NCBI GenBank assembly: GCA_002336975.1
Contig: DDFA01000099.1
Location: 2,393-66,392, forward strand
From: Phyllobacteriaceae bacterium UBA1940
GTDB lineage: Bacteria; Pseudomonadota; Alphaproteobacteria; Rhizobiales; Rhizobiaceae
Direction of reading: 5' to 3'
DNA length: 64,000 bases
Positions 48,606 to 57,342 of the stretch are shown in pieces. Both the position numbers and the translations under genes were made by a program. Numbering within the stretch: the first letter of the stretch is position 1; each line of letters starts with the position of its first letter. The notes beneath the pieces were generated by a model that had not been told where the DNA came from, searched no databases, and worked only from the letters and a program-made list of their open reading frames with translations.

Positions 48606-48628
48606 ACGGGCGGCACGAGGCCGCCCGT
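48606..48628 (-). terminator. Terminator of the gene at 48654-48959
   Basis: The stem ACGGGCGGC/GCCGCCCGT (9 bp) with 5-nt loop is followed on the minus strand by a T-rich stretch. Confidence 0.65.
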
Positions 48629-48653
48629 CCTGTATGAGGCAGTCGAACAGGAA

Positions 48654-48959
48654 TTAGCCCTTGTTCATCGACTTCATGATCGTGCCGACGATGCCGGTCA
48701 GCACTGCGCCGCCGCCGGCGCCGCCGAGAAGGTTCTCGAGGTTCAGCGAGCTGGCAAGACCGCCGACGGCCGCCGGGTCAACCGCGCCGCCGCCGCCGAG
48801 CAGGCTGCCGAGAATGGCCGCGCCGCCGACGCCGCCGATCGCGCCGCTGAGGATCTTCGGCAGTTGGCCCATAACGGCCGTCGAAAGTGCGGCGCCGACG
48901 GCCTGACCGCCGATGATGCCGCTGATCACCTGCACGATGATCGGCATTAGAGCTTCCAT
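48654..48959 (-). CDS. Glycine/alanine-rich hydrophobic small protein
   Basis: This 101-residue protein (MEALMPIIVQVISGIIGGQAVG...) is unusually rich in Gly, Ala, Leu and Ile, with repeated GG pairs (GGVGGAAILGSLLGGGG) and no cysteines. AAAGGAAATT lies before the ATG and a terminator follows. The composition recalls pore-forming or amyloid-like peptides and DUF937-type proteins, but I do not recognise it. Confidence 0.62.
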   Translation of the reverse strand: MEALMPIIVQVISGIIGGQAVGAALSTAVMGQLPKILSGAIGGVGGAAILGSLLGGGGAVDPAAVGGLASSLNLENLLGGAGGGAVLTGIVGTIMKSMNKG

Positions 48960-49068
48960 GGAATTTCCTTTCCCCATCCGATTGCGGCTCGAAGAGCTCG
49001 CAGATCACTCGCGCATCAAATCTCTTATTCGACGAAAGTCAAATGTCTTAAGTGATCGTAAACAACAA

Positions 49069-49091
49069 ACGGGGCGCAATGAGCGCCCCGT
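49069..49091 (-). terminator. Intrinsic terminator of ilvE
   Basis: The 9-bp stem ACGGGGCGC/GCGCCCCGT with a 5-nt loop is followed by TTGTTGTTT on the minus strand, 30 nt after the ilvE stop. Confidence 0.78.
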
Positions 49092-49120
49092 CTTCATCTC
49101 TCACGGCTTGTGCGAAGCGG

Positions 49121-50014
49121 TTACTCGGCCGCCGCCGCATGCTTAGGTTGAACCTCGGCCGAATAGTCGTTCATAAGGTTGATGCTGATTTCCGCCGGCT
49201 TGAACTTGTATTGGCCGATCTCGGAAACCGGCGTGACTTCGGCCGCCGTGCCGGTGAGGAAGCATTCGCTGAACCCGTCAAGCTCTTCAGGCATGATCAC
49301 CCGTTCGACGACTTCGTAGCCGCGGCGTTTCGCCAGTCCGATGACCGTGCGACGCGTGATGCCGTCAAGGAAACAGTCCGGCTTGGGCGTATGGATGGCG
49401 CCGTCCTTGACAAAGAAGATATTCGCGCCGGTCGCCTCGGCGACCTGGCCGCGCCAATCCAGCATCATCGCGTCGGCGTAACCTTTCGCTTCGGCATTGT
49501 GCTTGGACATGGTGCAGATCATGTAGAGCCCGGCCGCTTTCGACTTCGACGGAGCGGTGCGCGGATCGGGTCGACGCCATTCGGCGATGTCGAGCCGGAT
49601 GCCCTTCAGCTTCTGCGCCGGGTCGAAATAGCTTGGCCACTGCCAGATGGCGATCGCCACATTGATGCGGTTGTTCTGCGCCGAAACGCCCATCTGCTCC
49701 GAGCCGCGCCAGGCGATCGGACGGACATAGGCGTCGGAGAAACCCTGCTTGCGCAGAAGTTCGCGGCACGCATCGTCAAGCTCGGCGACGCTGTAGGGAA
49801 TCTTGAAGCCCAGGATGCGACCCGATTCATGCAGGCGCTCCGTGTGCTCGGTCAGCTTGAAAATCTCGCCGCCATAGGCGCGCTCGCCTTCAAACACCGC
49901 ACTGGCGTAGTGCAGGCCATGGGTCAGTACGTGAAGCTTGGCGTCAGCCCACTTGACGAATGCGCCATTCATCCAGATCCAGCCGTCAAGTTGATCGAAC
50001 GGAACAGAAGCCAC
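49121..50014 (-). CDS. ilvE: Branched-chain amino acid aminotransferase
   Basis: This 297-residue fold-type IV PLP enzyme interconverts leucine, isoleucine and valine with their keto acids. The motif FEGERAYGG and the catalytic Lys region, and EATGANIFFVKDG near the C-terminal half, are diagnostic. GTG start behind AAGGAGG (5-nt spacing). It is divergent from a MarR gene across 250 nt. Confidence 0.88.
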   Translation of the reverse strand: MASVPFDQLDGWIWMNGAFVKWADAKLHVLTHGLHYASAVFEGERAYGGEIFKLTEHTERLHESGRILGFKIPYSVAELDDACRELLRKQGFSDAYVRPIAWRGSEQMGVSAQNNRINVAIAIWQWPSYFDPAQKLKGIRLDIAEWRRPDPRTAPSKSKAAGLYMICTMSKHNAEAKGYADAMMLDWRGQVAEATGANIFFVKDGAIHTPKPDCFLDGITRRTVIGLAKRRGYEVVERVIMPEELDGFSECFLTGTAAEVTPVSEIGQYKFKPAEISINLMNDYSAEVQPKHAAAAE

Positions 50015-50209
50015 ACTTTCCTCCTTGGCCTTCCGGGCCACGATTTTGTCCGCAAAGAGTAACAGTTCCGGACCCGCCACGCTATCTTGCTGACGCTGCG
50101 TCGGTTTTTCCGGCAGCGAAGACAAGAAAGTTACGGCAATGCGCCCAACCGTTTGGATTTCGTTCGCCAAGCGATAAAAACCTTGCCAAAAATTATCAGC
50201 ACATCCAAT

Positions 50210-50232
50210 TTATGTCAACAAAGCTGACATAA
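50210..50232. promoter_or_regulatory. MarR operator between ilvE and the MarR operon
   Basis: A perfect inverted repeat TTATGTCA-N7-TGACATAA lies 33 nt before the MarR start, in an A/T-rich stretch. It is a typical MarR-type operator position. Confidence 0.6.
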
Positions 50233-50264
50233 TTTTCACCGCACGAATCTGCTATCGAGGATCA

Positions 50265-50801
50265 ATGAAGGCGAACTCCAAGCAAGATCGGGAGCCAATC
50301 CGCGCCGCGCTGTCGCTCGCCGACGGCGTCGACTTCTCGATTATCGAGTTGCTGTTCTTTGCTTATAGGGACTTCACCTCCGACCCGGACCAGATCCTGG
50401 AACGCTACGGCTTCGGCCGGGCGCACCACCGCATCGTGCATTTCGTCAACCGCCGTCCTGGCCTGACCGTGGCCGAATTGCTGGACGTGCTGCAGATCAC
50501 CAAGCAGAGCCTGGCGCGGGTTCTGAAGCAGCTCATCGATTCCGGTTACATCACCCAGATCCAGGGCGTTCAGGACCGCCGGCAAAGAGAGCTTTACCCG
50601 ACACGAAAAGGACGCGATCTTGCCATGGCGCTGGCCACGCCACAGTCCCGCCGTATCGGTGCGGCAATCCGGCCATACAATGCCGACGAGCGCAGGGCGA
50701 TCGAGGGTTTCCTGCGCGCCATGGTCAATCCGGAGCTTCGCGCACAGGTGGATGGCCTGGCTGGATCGGGTTCCGACGAAAGGGCGGACATTGATGAGTG
50801 A
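50265..50801 (+). CDS. MarR-family transcriptional regulator
   Basis: This 178-residue regulator has the MarR winged helix (LTVAELLDVLQITKQSLARVLKQLIDSGYI and the wing DRRQRELYPT). It overlaps the response-regulator start by eight nucleotides. The trio MarR-response regulator-kinase recalls petP-petR of Rhodobacter. Probably autoregulated through the nearby palindrome. Confidence 0.82.
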   Translation: MKANSKQDREPIRAALSLADGVDFSIIELLFFAYRDFTSDPDQILERYGFGRAHHRIVHFVNRRPGLTVAELLDVLQITKQSLARVLKQLIDSGYITQIQGVQDRRQRELYPTRKGRDLAMALATPQSRRIGAAIRPYNADERRAIEGFLRAMVNPELRAQVDGLAGSGSDERADIDE

Positions 50802-51525
50802 ACGCAACAACCCCGCGCCTGACGACGACGGCCGCACCGTCCCCGACGACGACGCGGCCCATCTTCTTGTCGTCGACGACGACACCCGCATCAGGAGCCT
50901 GCTGATGCAGTTCCTGTCGGCCAACGGATTTCGCGTCACCGTCGCCGGCACGGCCGCCGAGGCCCGCCGCAAGCTTGCCGGGCTCGACTTCGACCTGCTG
51001 ATCCTCGACGTGATGATGCCGGGCGAGACCGGGGTGGAACTGACCAAATCGCTACGCGCCGACAAGAAGGTGCCGATCCTGATGCTGACCGCGCTGTCGG
51101 AGACCGACAGCCGCATTGCCGGGCTCGAGGCCGGCGCTGACGACTACCTGCCCAAACCGTTCGATCCGCGCGAACTGATCTTGCGCATCAACAATATCCT
51201 GCGGCGCGGCGGCCCGCCGCCGGTGCCGAAACTGGAGCAGATCGTGTTCGGTCCCTACACGTTCAACATCTCCCGGCGCGAACTGAAGAAAGGCGGCGAA
51301 ACCATCAAGCTGACCGATCGCGAGCAGGATATCCTGGCTTCTTTCGCCAGCAAGGCCGGCGAAACCATCCCGCGCCACGAACTGGTCGCCGGCGACGCCG
51401 AGGTCGGCGAGCGGACCATCGACGTTCAGATCAACCGGCTGCGCCGCAAGATCGAACGCGATCCCGCCAATCCCGTCTGGCTGCAGACCGTGCGCGGCGT
51501 CGGCTACAGGCTGACCGTCGAGTAG
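50794..51525 (+). CDS. OmpR-family response regulator (PetR-like)
   Basis: This 243-residue regulator has a receiver domain (phosphoacceptor Asp72 in LLILDVMMPG, switch residue region LTALSE, KPF) and a C-terminal OmpR winged helix (LRRKIERDP and VRGVGYRL). It is encoded with the MarR gene upstream and the kinase 15 nt downstream. It fits the PetR type, but the regulon is unknown. Confidence 0.85.
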   Translation: MSERNNPAPDDDGRTVPDDDAAHLLVVDDDTRIRSLLMQFLSANGFRVTVAGTAAEARRKLAGLDFDLLILDVMMPGETGVELTKSLRADKKVPILMLTALSETDSRIAGLEAGADDYLPKPFDPRELILRINNILRRGGPPPVPKLEQIVFGPYTFNISRRELKKGGETIKLTDREQDILASFASKAGETIPRHELVAGDAEVGERTIDVQINRLRRKIERDPANPVWLQTVRGVGYRLTVE

Positions 51526-51540
51526 CGGACGGGCGACGAG

Positions 51541-52953
51541 ATGGCGGATTCAGACACGAGCGGCGCGCCCACCCCCGGCGTTATGGCGTCGCTGCGGCGC
51601 TGGTTCCCCAGACCGCCGCGCGCCTGGCGCGAGTTCTCCCGATCGGTGTCGCGGATGATGCCCAAGGGCCTCTACACGCGATCCCTGATCATCGTCATCG
51701 CGCCGGTCATCCTGCTTCAGTCGGTGCTGGCCTTTGTGTTTATGGAACGGCATTGGCAGCTGGTGACCAGGCGGCTGTCGGCGGCCGTGGTGCGCGACAT
51801 TTCCGCCATCATCGACCTGACCGAAACTTTTCCGTCCGACGCCAACAAGTCGGAGATCGCCCGCATTTCGCAGCAGCGGCTCGGATTGAAGATCGACCTG
51901 CTGCCGCCCGAGCCTCTGCTGGCGCCCGGCCCAAAGCCGTTCTTCTCGATCCTCGACGGCATCTTGTCGAACCAGATCGCCTCCCAGATCAAGCGGCCGT
52001 ACTGGATCGACACCGTGGGCGCGTCGAACATCATCGAGATCCGCATTCAGCTTGACGATTCGATCCTGCGCGTCTTTGCCCGCCGCAATCAGGCCTACGC
52101 CTCCAACACGCACATCTTCCTGGTCTGGATGGTCGGCACCTCGCTGGTTCTGCTGACCATTGCGATCCTGTTCCTGCGCAACCAGATCCGCCCGATCCTG
52201 CAGTTGGCCGAAGCCGCCGAGAGTTTTGGCAAGGGCCGCCCGATGCCCGAGCGGTTCCAGCCGCGCGGCGCGTCCGAGGTGCGCCGCGCCGGCCTAGCCT
52301 TCATCCAGATGCGCGAGCGCATCGAACGCCAGATCGACCAGCGCACCGCCATGCTGACCGGCGTCAGCCACGACCTGCGAACCATCCTGACCCGCTTCAA
52401 GCTGCAACTGGCGCTGGCCGGCCCCAAGGCCGACACCAAGGCGATGAACCAGGACATCGACGACATGCAGTCGATGCTGGAGGGTTACCTGTCGTTCGCG
52501 CGCGGCGAGGCGGCGGAGGATTCGGGCTCGCTCGACATGGACGCCCTGCTCGACCGTTTCCGCGAAGAGGCGGCGCTTCGATCCAAGCAGCTCAAGGTCG
52601 CCTTCGTCGGCGACCCGACGGTGCATGTGCGCCCGCACGCCTTCACCCGCCTTCTGTCCAATCTGGTCAGCAACGCCTTTCGCTACGCCGACTCGATCTC
52701 GATCACCGCGACCCACCGCAAGGGCGTCTTGAACGTGATCGTCGACGATGACGGCCCGGGCATTCCCGCCGAACGGCGCGAGGACGTCTTCAAGCCGTTC
52801 CTGCGGCTGGACGAGGCGCGCAACCAGGACGCCAGCGGAACCGGGCTCGGGCTGTCGATCGCCCGCGACATCGCGCGCAGCCACGGCGGCGACATCATCC
52901 TCGACGACAGCCCGCTCGGGGGTCTGCGCGCCATCGTCCGTCTGCCGGCATAA
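51541..52953 (+). CDS. Sensor histidine kinase (EnvZ-like)
   Basis: This 470-residue kinase has two membrane helices (about 48-68 and 193-213) flanking a periplasmic sensor domain of about 125 residues, a HAMP domain, the H-box SHDLRTILTR (His277), N-box region NLVSNAFRYA, G1 DDDGPGIP and G2 GTGLGLSIA. The usual Pro after RT is Ile. It partners the response regulator just upstream. Confidence 0.87.
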   Translation: MADSDTSGAPTPGVMASLRRWFPRPPRAWREFSRSVSRMMPKGLYTRSLIIVIAPVILLQSVLAFVFMERHWQLVTRRLSAAVVRDISAIIDLTETFPSDANKSEIARISQQRLGLKIDLLPPEPLLAPGPKPFFSILDGILSNQIASQIKRPYWIDTVGASNIIEIRIQLDDSILRVFARRNQAYASNTHIFLVWMVGTSLVLLTIAILFLRNQIRPILQLAEAAESFGKGRPMPERFQPRGASEVRRAGLAFIQMRERIERQIDQRTAMLTGVSHDLRTILTRFKLQLALAGPKADTKAMNQDIDDMQSMLEGYLSFARGEAAEDSGSLDMDALLDRFREEAALRSKQLKVAFVGDPTVHVRPHAFTRLLSNLVSNAFRYADSISITATHRKGVLNVIVDDDGPGIPAERREDVFKPFLRLDEARNQDASGTGLGLSIARDIARSHGGDIILDDSPLGGLRAIVRLPA

Positions 52954-52959
52954 GCTATT

Positions 52960-53316
52960 TCAGAACAACCTGCCGCCGTTGGGAACCTTGCGGTCGATGG
53001 CGCCCAGAACCACCGCGCCTTCCTCGTCGGGAAAGCCGAGCGTCAGCACTTCGGACATGAACTTGCCGATCTGGCGCGGCGGGAAATTGACCACCGCGAA
53101 CACCTGGCGACCTACCAGGGTTTCGGGCGCATAATATTTGGTGATCTGCGCCGACGAACGTTTGATCCCGATATCCGGGCCGAAATCGATCTTCAGCTTG
53201 ATCGCCGGCTTGCGCGCTTCCGGATACGGCTCGGCCTCGACGATGGTGCCGGCCCGGATGTCGACGCGCTCGAAATCAGCGTATGAAATCGGCGCGGCGC
53301 ACGGTCCGGAACTCAT
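52960..53316 (-). CDS. csaA: tRNA-binding protein CsaA
   Basis: This 118-residue OB-fold tRNA-binding domain protein has the family region [12 protein letters not shown] and VNFPPRQIG. CsaA has chaperone-like and tRNA-binding activity. It follows the YbjN gene by three nucleotides, so the two are cotranscribed. Confidence 0.85.
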   Translation of the reverse strand: MSSGPCAAPISYADFERVDIRAGTIVEAEPYPEARKPAIKLKIDFGPDIGIKRSSAQITKYYAPETLVGRQVFAVVNFPPRQIGKFMSEVLTLGFPDEEGAVVLGAIDRKVPNGGRLF

Positions 53317-53319
53317 CTC

Positions 53320-53829
53320 TCAGGCATTGCCCTGGGTTTCGAACAGCACCGCCGCCAGCGCATCATGCGCCGAGGTGCCCGACCAGACGACGAACTGGAA
53401 AGCTTGAAAATAGCATTCGCAGGCCTCGAGCGCGCTGGTCAGCAGGGTTTCGACCTGCTGGTTGGTCGGCTCGGCGCCGCCCGACAGCAGCAGCGCCTGG
53501 CGGAACATGATCGCGCCTTCCTGTTCCCACAGGTCGAAATGGCCGAACAGCATCTGTTCGTTGATGATCGACAGCAGCCGCATCACTTCGACTTCGCGCG
53601 TCTCCGGCACCTTGATGTCGAAGGCGCAGGCCAGATGCAGCGCCTCGAAATCCTCCATCCAGGAGAACGACACATGATAGTCGGTCCAGTGGCCGGCGAC
53701 CGAGATCGAAATCTCGTCGTCGCCGGTGCGCTCGAAAGCCCAGTCATTGGCGTTGGCGACATTTTCGATCATGTCGACCGGATGCGGGTTCCTGGCGAAG
53801 TCAACTTCAAGCAAAGGCATCAAATTCAT
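53320..53829 (-). CDS. YbjN-domain protein
   Basis: This 169-residue cytosolic protein has the YbjN fold (N-terminal DFARNPHPVDMIENVANANDW region). The family is linked to motility or stress in enterobacteria; its activity is unknown. First gene of an operon with csaA. Confidence 0.75.
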   Translation of the reverse strand: MNLMPLLEVDFARNPHPVDMIENVANANDWAFERTGDDEISISVAGHWTDYHVSFSWMEDFEALHLACAFDIKVPETREVEVMRLLSIINEQMLFGHFDLWEQEGAIMFRQALLLSGGAEPTNQQVETLLTSALEACECYFQAFQFVVWSGTSAHDALAAVLFETQGNA

Positions 53830-54129
53830 TCCTGTGGTTGCGCAAACACGCCCGCAGCCCCGCGAAAGGGACCGCGCTACATGTCAAAGACACAACGGCT
53901 GAGCGGAATGAACGACCAACTTTTGCGGACCGCCCCGGACCGGCTGCAAACTGGCGAACCGAATCATGCAACAAATTCAGAATATTGATCGGGAGTCGGC
54001 GCGCCAGTGCTTTTTGCGTTGAAGCTTGCGCGAGTGTGGAAAGCTTGCGCGCCGCCACTGCGCGCGATGCGGTTAAGCGATTCAGCGATAACGCTTTTCA
54101 CGCCTTGCCTGACTGTGGAAAAGCCTTGG
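53830..54129. other. 300-nt promoter region without a gene
   Basis: There is no credible reading frame. It carries the promoter side of the ybjN gene and the 3' side of ubiK. A direct repeat AAGCTTGCGCG occurs twice within 30 nt (about 54016-54052). Confidence 0.4.
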
Positions 54130-54438
54130 CTATTTTTTCGCGGCGGGCTTCCTGGCGGCCGGCTTGGCCGGCGCGCCGCCTTCAAGCGCCGCGACGCGGG
54201 CCTCGAGCGCGGCGATCTGCGCGGACAGCCTGTCGTTTTCGGCGCGCGCCTTGGCGGCCATCTCGCGCGCCGCCTCGAATTCCTCGCGCTGCGGAATCTC
54301 CATCGAATTCAGCAGCTTTTCGGCCTGCGCGCGAAAAGCGGTCTCGACTTCCCTGCGCACGCCTTGCGCGGCGCCTGCAGCGTCCGTCGCCAGCTTGGCG
54401 AGTTCGTCCAGTATGCGGTTGGGCCCAGTCGTGCTCAT
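54130..54438 (-). CDS. ubiK: Ubiquinone biosynthesis accessory factor UbiK (BMFP domain)
   Basis: This 102-residue protein has an amphipathic N-terminus ([17 protein letters not shown]), a coiled coil in the middle and a Lys/Ala/Pro-rich tail ([13 protein letters not shown]). UbiK binds membranes and helps the Ubi complex. The ATG at 54438 is preceded by GAGG. It is divergent from lgt. Confidence 0.78.
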   Translation of the reverse strand: MSTTGPNRILDELAKLATDAAGAAQGVRREVETAFRAQAEKLLNSMEIPQREEFEAAREMAAKARAENDRLSAQIAALEARVAALEGGAPAKPAARKPAAKK

Positions 54439-54559
54439 CGGAAAAACCTCGTTGCCTGCAATCGACTTAGGGACCAATTCCGGCCATTGCAAGGTATCGG
54501 CTCGCCTTGACCTGAAACACCGGCTCCGCCAAGGTCCGCCGCCTTCCTGGAGTATCGCC

Positions 54560-55426
54560 TTGCAAGACCTTTTGCTGCCGCTGTCGGCCCTGACCTTTCC
54601 GGACATCAATCCGGTGATTGTCGAATTCGGCCCCCTCGCCATCCGCTGGTACGGGCTTGGCTATGTCGTCGGCATCCTGTTCGCCTGGTGGTATTCGAAG
54701 AAGCTGGTGTCGACGCCCAGGCTATGGGCCAACAACACCGCTCCGATGAAACCCGAGGACCTCGACGATTTCCTCGTCTGGGCCGCGGTCGGCGTCGTGC
54801 TTGGCGGGCGTATCGGCTACATCCTGTTCTACGATCTCGGACGCTATGTCGCCAATCCGCTTGACATGCTGGCCCTGACGCAGGGCGGCATGTCCTTTCA
54901 TGGCGGCATGCTGGGCACCATCCTGGCGATGGTGCTGTTTGCCCGCTCGCGCGGCATCCCGACCTGGAGCCTGCTCGACGTTGTGGCGGCCGGCGTGCCG
55001 GTCGGGCTGGGGCTGGTGCGCATCGCCAATTTCATCAATTCCGAACTGTGGGGCCGCCCCACGGATTTGCCCTGGGGCGTGATCTTTCCCAACGGTGGCC
55101 CCGAACCCCGCCATCCGAGCCAGCTCTATGAGGCCGGCCTCGAAGGCGTCGTGCTGTTTGCCGTTCTGGCGTTGCTTGTGTGGCGCGGCCGAAAACTCGC
55201 GCGGCCGAAATTTGTCGGCGGCGCGTTCATCGCCGGCTACGGCGTCTCGCGCATCATCGTCGAGTTTTTCCGCACCCCCGACGCCCAGATCGGCTACCTC
55301 GCCGGCACCGGCTGGCTGACCATGGGCATGGTGCTGTCGCTGCCGATGGTGCTCGCCGGAATATGGGCGATGGCCACGGCCCGGAACCCCGAAGCCAGCC
55401 CCGAAGCCGCCAAGCCCGCCAGATGA
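54560..55426 (+). CDS. lgt: Prolipoprotein diacylglyceryl transferase
   Basis: This 288-residue inner-membrane enzyme attaches diacylglycerol to lipobox cysteines. It has seven predicted helices, the [11 protein letters not shown] region, HGGMLG and the Lgt signature with [20 protein letters not shown] start behind GGAG at 7-nt spacing. Its stop overlaps the methyltransferase start (ATGA). Confidence 0.88.
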   Translation: MQDLLLPLSALTFPDINPVIVEFGPLAIRWYGLGYVVGILFAWWYSKKLVSTPRLWANNTAPMKPEDLDDFLVWAAVGVVLGGRIGYILFYDLGRYVANPLDMLALTQGGMSFHGGMLGTILAMVLFARSRGIPTWSLLDVVAAGVPVGLGLVRIANFINSELWGRPTDLPWGVIFPNGGPEPRHPSQLYEAGLEGVVLFAVLALLVWRGRKLARPKFVGGAFIAGYGVSRIIVEFFRTPDAQIGYLAGTGWLTMGMVLSLPMVLAGIWAMATARNPEASPEAAKPAR

Positions 55427-56511
55427 CGGCGCTGCGAACGCGGCTCGAACGGCTGATCGCGGCGCAAGGTCCGATCACGGTCGCCGAGTTCATGGCGGTC
55501 TGCCTCTACGACCCCGGGCACGGCTATTACATGGCCCGCAACCCGTTCGGTCGCGACGGCGATTTCATCACCGCGCCGGAGATCAGCCAGATGTTCGGTG
55601 AACTGGTCGGCGTCTGGGTCGCGTCCGCCTGGAACGCGATCGGCCGGCCGGAGAATTTGGTCGTCGCCGAAATCGGCCCCGGCCGAGGCACGCTGATGAA
55701 GGACATGGCGCGCACGCTGCTGAAAGCTGCTCCGGACCTGTCCCGCACGGCGCGCTTCGTTCTCGTCGAGGTCAGCCCGCGGCTGCGCGACGCCCAGGCG
55801 GAAACGCTCAAGGACACGCCCGCGCGATTTGAATGGACGACGGACGTCGACGCCCTTCCCGCCGGGCCTCTGATCATTGTCGGCAACGAATTGTTCGACG
55901 CGGTGCCGATCCATCAGTATGTCCGCACCGGCGGCGTCTGGCGCGAACGCATGGTTGGGCTGGACGAGGCAGGGCAGCTTGCCTTTGTCGCCGGCCCCGC
56001 CGCCATCGACCCCGTTCTGCTGCCGCCCGGCGCGGACCGGTCCCCCGACGGCGCGATCGCCGAACTTGCGCCGGCGCGCATCGCGCTGATGGGCCGCATC
56101 GCCGGGCGCATCGCGGCGCAGGGCGGGGCCGGTCTGTTCATCGACTACGGACACCTCGCCCCGGGCGTTGGCGACACGTTGCAGGCGATGTCCGGCCACG
56201 CCTACGACGCCATCCTCGACCGCCCGGGCGAAGCCGACCTGACCTCGCATGTCGATTTCGAACCGCTGGCCGCCCAGGCCCGCCGGCATGGTCTGGCGAC
56301 CGCCGCCTCGACGCAGGGCCAATTCCTGCTGTCGATGGGTCTACTGGAGCGCGCCGGCCGGTTGGGGGCGAACGCCGGCAGCGAAGTTCAGCACCGCATC
56401 CGCGCCGATGTCGAGCGTCTGGCCGGGCCGGACCAGATGGGCGAATTGCTCAAGGTGCTTTGTATCGCGCAACCGGGCTCGCTGCCGCAGACCTTCCCCA
56501 TCGCATCTTGA
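55423..56511 (+). CDS. SAM-dependent methyltransferase (NDUFAF7/MidA, DUF185)
   Basis: This 362-residue class I methyltransferase has the AdoMet motif [12 protein letters not shown] and the DUF185 signature [20 protein letters not shown]. The eukaryotic homologue methylates a complex I arginine. It is cotranslated with lgt and followed by pgeF after 32 nt, an arrangement found in many alphaproteobacteria. Confidence 0.85.
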   Translation: MTALRTRLERLIAAQGPITVAEFMAVCLYDPGHGYYMARNPFGRDGDFITAPEISQMFGELVGVWVASAWNAIGRPENLVVAEIGPGRGTLMKDMARTLLKAAPDLSRTARFVLVEVSPRLRDAQAETLKDTPARFEWTTDVDALPAGPLIIVGNELFDAVPIHQYVRTGGVWRERMVGLDEAGQLAFVAGPAAIDPVLLPPGADRSPDGAIAELAPARIALMGRIAGRIAAQGGAGLFIDYGHLAPGVGDTLQAMSGHAYDAILDRPGEADLTSHVDFEPLAAQARRHGLATAASTQGQFLLSMGLLERAGRLGANAGSEVQHRIRADVERLAGPDQMGELLKVLCIAQPGSLPQTFPIAS

Positions 56512-56543
56512 CGGACAGGCCGCGGCCAGCCACAAAACCCGCG

Positions 56544-57338
56544 ATGCAAATCGCCCACACCCCAGAGCCGATCCAGGCCGAGCGCCTTCGATTTGAGGGC
56601 AACCCCTTCATTCGTCATGGTTTTTTCACCCGCAAGGGTGGCGTTTCGAACGGCATCTATGCCGGCTTGAACACCGGGACCGGCTCGGACGACGAGGCCG
56701 CCGCTGTCGCCGAAAACCGCCGCCGCATCGCACAATGGATGGGCGTCAGCCCCGACCGGCTGCTGAGCGGCTGGCAGATCCATTCACCTGACGCGCTGAT
56801 CGTCACCGGCCCGTTTCCCGGCGAACGGCCGCAGGTCGACGCGCTGGTGACCGACCGGCCGGGACTGGCCGTCGGCGCGTCGCACGCCGATTGCGGCCCG
56901 ATCCTGTTCGCCGACCCCCGGGCGGGGGTGATCGGCGCGGCGCATGCCGGCTGGAAGGGCGCGCTGACCGGGGTGCTGGAAAGCACCGTTGCGGCGATGC
57001 AGCGTCTCGGCGCCGACCGCGACCGCATCGTCGCCGTGCTCGGCCCGTCGATTTCCCAGGCCAATTACGAGGTCGGCCCCGAATTCGTCGCCCGCTTCAT
57101 CGAGGCGGACAAGGACAACGAACAATGGTTCGCGCCATCCTTGAGGGCGGGGCATCATATGTTCGACCTCAACGGCTACACTGTCGCGCGGCTCAAGGCC
57201 GCCGGCGTCGACGGATCGCAGCTTGGGCTGTGCACCTATGCCGACGAGGACCTGTTTTTCTCCTATCGCCGCACGACGCATCGTGGCGAACCGGACTACG
57301 GACGGCACCTGTCCGCGATTGCAATAAGCGAGGACTAG
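56544..57338 (+). CDS. pgeF: Peptidoglycan editing factor PgeF (laccase-domain, YfiH family)
   Basis: This 264-residue purine nucleoside phosphorylase/laccase-domain protein has the zinc-site region SHADCGPILFAD, AHAGWKG and a C-terminal RRTTHRGEPDYGRHLSAI. In E. coli it prevents wrong amino acids in peptidoglycan. The Cys and two His of the metal site are present. Cotranscribed with the methyltransferase and the M24 gene. Confidence 0.87.
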   Translation: MQIAHTPEPIQAERLRFEGNPFIRHGFFTRKGGVSNGIYAGLNTGTGSDDEAAAVAENRRRIAQWMGVSPDRLLSGWQIHSPDALIVTGPFPGERPQVDALVTDRPGLAVGASHADCGPILFADPRAGVIGAAHAGWKGALTGVLESTVAAMQRLGADRDRIVAVLGPSISQANYEVGPEFVARFIEADKDNEQWFAPSLRAGHHMFDLNGYTVARLKAAGVDGSQLGLCTYADEDLFFSYRRTTHRGEPDYGRHLSAIAISED

Positions 57339-57342
57339 ATCG

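Noticed and set aside
53990-54130. TGTGGAAA sequences resembling DnaA boxes in the ybjN-ubiK gap
   Set aside because: Only two weak matches and no AT-rich unwinding region or other origin genes, so there is no support for an origin.
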